This document shows positions 5,339 to 6,351 of a stretch of 6,351 nt of DNA, piece by piece (the first letter of the stretch is position 1; the number at the start of each line of letters is the position of its first letter). The translations under genes were made by a program, and so were the position numbers. This DNA comes from Exiguobacterium sp. AM39-5BH (lineage in GTDB: Bacteria > Bacillota > Bacilli > Exiguobacteriales > Exiguobacteriaceae), in contig NZ_QSGS01000028.1 in the NCBI RefSeq assembly GCF_003467445.1, positions 1 to 6,351 of the forward strand, read 5' to 3'. Below the pieces are notes generated by a model. It saw only the letters and a program-made list of their open reading frames with translations, did not search any database and had not been told where the DNA came from.

Positions 5339-5794
5339 ATGGAACTTACATCCATCATCGAGGTCATTCGTATCAAACAAGAGATTCGCGAGGAGATGGT
5401 CGCTCTCGAGCACGCCATCATCCAATCACCGGACAGTGCCCGACAAATCGGTTCCTCGTTCATCGGGGACGACGACCGTGAAGTGTTCCTCGTCATCATG
5501 CTCAACACAAAGAACCGGGTCATCGGCGTCCACCGGGCACACGTCGGGAGCGTCAACTCGAGTGTCGTCCACCCACGGGAGGTCTTCAAATGCGCCATCT
5601 TGAACAACGCCTCGTGCCTCATCGTCTGTCATCAGCACCCGAGCGGGGACCCGACGCCGAGCCGGGAGGACATCCTCGTCTCCGAACGGTTACATGAGGC
5701 GGGGGACCTCATCGGCATCCCGGTGCTCGACCATCTCATCCTCGGAGCGGACGAGTCGTACGTCAGCATGAAACAGCGAGGTTACATGGGTTGA
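5339..5794 (+). CDS. radC: RadC-like JAMM/MPN domain protein, short mobile-element form
   Basis: A 151-residue protein consisting of the RadC domain only. The JAMM zinc-metalloprotease signature is complete: E48, then H98-Q-H100, S108 and D111 in HQHPSGDPTPSREDI. Chromosomal RadC proteins are about 220-230 residues with an N-terminal helix-hairpin-helix; that part is missing here, and residues 1-35 form a charged helix instead. Such short forms are common on plasmids, phages and islands. The exact function of RadC is unsettled despite its DNA-repair name. I chose the ATG at 5339 for GAAAGGGGA about 9 nt upstream; the frame stays open to 5177, but that extension falls in the inverted-repeat region and looks non-coding. 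C- and G-ending codons dominate (CTC, GTC, ATC), unlike the copper genes. No LexA box is seen before it. Confidence 0.88.
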   Translation: MELTSIIEVIRIKQEIREEMVALEHAIIQSPDSARQIGSSFIGDDDREVFLVIMLNTKNRVIGVHRAHVGSVNSSVVHPREVFKCAILNNASCLIVCHQHPSGDPTPSREDILVSERLHEAGDLIGIPVLDHLILGADESYVSMKQRGYMG

Positions 5795-5815
5795 ACGGAA
5801 TGGAGTGGGGCCGGG

Positions 5816-5831
5816 GGACCGGTCCCGGTCC
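5816..5831 (+). repeat. GC-rich palindrome after radC
   Basis: GGACCG pairs with CGGTCC around GTCC; an overlapping 12-bp perfect palindrome GGGACCGGTCCC occupies 5815-5826. There is no T run after it. It may work with the next palindrome as a compound terminator. Confidence 0.4.
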
Positions 5832-5848
5832 GTCCGGTAAGGACAAGG

Positions 5849-5873
5849 AAGAAAAACGTACGTTTTTCTTTGA
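5849..5873 (+). terminator. Probable terminator of radC (22-bp perfect palindrome)
   Basis: Positions 5849-5870 are a perfect palindrome: an A-rich left arm AAGAAAAAC, GTAC-type centre and GTTTTTCTT on the right, running into more T. The A tract, stem, T tract order fits a bidirectional factor-independent terminator 55 nt after the radC stop, though the stem has few G-C pairs. Confidence 0.5.
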
Positions 5874-5933
5874 CTGGATGGGCGACTCGCGTTGCTCTCG
5901 CCTGGATCCATAGAGCGGGATCCGGAAAAGGGT

Positions 5934-5954
5934 CGTTTTCGCATGACGAAAACG
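5934..5954 (+). repeat. Hairpin with 8-bp arms
   Basis: CGTTTTCG (5934-5941) and CGAAAACG (5947-5954) are perfect arms around CATGA. No T run follows. It could be an operator or an RNA stem. Confidence 0.45.
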
Positions 5955-6041
5955 CGATGGTTCGTGTGTGAAGGTTGGACGTTGTTTTGGTCTGTCTCGT
6001 AAGAAGACTATTTGATGAAATGACAGAAGTGAAAACACGGT

Positions 6042-6075
6042 TTGTTTATTGAAAATGAGCATGTTTTCTAAACAA
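6042..6075. repeat. Imperfect inverted repeat, possible operator
   Basis: TTGTTTA and GAAAA (6042-6055, 2-nt bulge) pair with TTTTC and TAAACAA (6064-6075) around an 8-nt centre. It is AT-rich and overlaps the next palindrome by two bases. The position about 90 nt before a small ORF suits a regulatory site. Confidence 0.45.
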
Positions 6076-6087
6076 GCCCTAGGGCTT
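6074..6087. promoter_or_regulatory. 14-bp perfect palindrome, candidate operator
   Basis: AAGCCCTAGGGCTT is a perfect palindrome, 75 nt before the ATG of the 43-codon ORF. Its length and symmetry suit a dimeric regulator. I do not recognise a family for it. Confidence 0.4.
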
Positions 6088-6162
6088 ACGTGAAATTAGG
6101 CGAGATGTTGTCTGCTTGGATGCGAGGTATCATGAGGCTATCAACAGGAGAGGAAGATTCAG

Positions 6163-6294
6163 ATGGACAGTTACCAACTAGATCAACAGACGATGGACGA
6201 GATGACGGAGGTATTGCTTCGACTGTATTTTGCAATACAAATGTGGTTCTTACGCAATGTTGGTGAGGTAGTGATACCGACATTATGGGAATAA
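6163..6294 (+). CDS. Small hypothetical protein, 43 residues
   Basis: Starts MDSYQLDQQTMDEMTEVLLR and ends VVIPTLWE. The N-terminal half is acidic and polar; residues 16-37 are hydrophobic with aromatic residues (LLRLYFAIQMWFLRNV) and could be an amphipathic or short membrane helix. AGGAGAGGA lies 8 nt before the ATG, the main support for the call. It is followed after 21 nt by another ORF with its own site, so the two may form an operon. I do not recognise the family. A frame in another phase (6105-6266, 53 codons) covers most of it but lacks a good ribosome binding site. Confidence 0.5.
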   Translation: MDSYQLDQQTMDEMTEVLLRLYFAIQMWFLRNVGEVVIPTLWE

Positions 6295-6315
6295 AATCAA
6301 AAAGGATTGATTCTC

Positions 6316-6351
6316 ATGAACGAGTTGGAGTTCTTAGATGATCGACTGTGC
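6316..6351 (+). CDS. Start of an ORF cut by the window end
   Basis: The first 12 codons read MNELEFLDDRLC and run to the last base. AAAGGATTG at 6300-6308 is a fair ribosome binding site 7 nt upstream. Nothing can be said about function; the tight spacing to the 43-codon ORF suggests joint transcription. Confidence 0.4.
   Translation, partial: MNELEFLDDRLC

Larger units (their letters stand above)
5795..6162. other. Palindrome-rich non-coding stretch after radC
   Basis: No protein gene is supported. Listed left to right, the stretch holds: a GC-rich palindrome at 5811-5831; a perfect 22-bp palindrome at 5849-5870; two GGATCC sites at 5904-5909 and 5918-5923; a hairpin with 8-bp arms at 5934-5954; a 34-bp imperfect inverted repeat at 6042-6075; and a 14-bp palindrome at 6074-6087. 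Such density suggests a control or replication region as well as a terminator. A promoter for the following small ORF should lie here but I cannot place it. Confidence 0.5.

Noticed and set aside
5155..5622. Minus-strand frame of 155 codons over radC
   Set aside because: Low-complexity Ser/Thr/Arg/Met composition and antisense to the JAMM motif; a shadow.
6105..6266. 53-codon ORF overlapping the 43-codon ORF
   Set aside because: No convincing ribosome binding site; the 6163 frame has AGGAGAGGA at good spacing.
1..6351. CRISPR arrays, tRNA or rRNA genes
   Set aside because: No regularly spaced repeats and no cloverleaf or rRNA-like stretches were seen.

Overview
The window reads as accessory DNA, probably plasmid-borne, from a low-to-moderate-GC Gram-positive of the order Bacillales. 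An Exiguobacterium or Planococcaceae background is my best guess. The reasons are strong AGGAGG-type ribosome binding sites, a CopZ/CopB/Csp set of Bacillales type, a Bacillus-type LexA (SOS) box and a YolD-family gene. No replication gene, rRNA, tRNA or CRISPR array is visible, so the replicon type is inferred.

Positions 1-3300 form a copper-handling block. A 110-residue, 16-cysteine four-helix-bundle copper storage protein (minus strand, 139-471) is divergent from copZ (744-947, HMA-type copper chaperone) and copB (1085-3222, P1B-3-type ATPase with a His-rich N-terminus and a CPH motif). Two similar 17-bp palindromes of the type bound by the copper sensor CsoR (ATACCC-N-GGTAT) lie before copZ and before copB. 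No csoR, copY or copA is in the window. The set would bind, carry and export copper, but copB carries a net one-base deletion at the TGE loop of the actuator domain and is broken as written.

Positions 3223-3475 hold two hairpin terminators. Positions about 3476-4536 are an IS30-family insertion sequence with 24-bp imperfect terminal inverted repeats. Its transposase is also split by an apparent one-base deletion, which separates the first catalytic Asp from the second Asp and the Glu.

Positions 4537-6351 differ in style, with more GC-rich codons. An orphan yolD gene (minus strand) has a near-consensus LexA box over its predicted start of transcription. It is divergent from a short radC-like gene that encodes only the JAMM/MPN domain. 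The 371 bp between them hold concentric inverted repeats spanning about 230 bp. After radC comes a 368-bp stretch rich in palindromes, then a 43-codon ORF with a good ribosome binding site and the start of another ORF cut by the window edge. The window thus joins a copper-resistance block, an IS element and an SOS/DNA-repair-flavoured plasmid or phage-like block.

The least explained parts are the nested inverted repeats at 5059-5290, the palindrome cluster at 5811-6087, and the two apparent one-base deletions of the same geometry in the two largest genes. I did not find convincing evidence of a wholly new multi-gene system.
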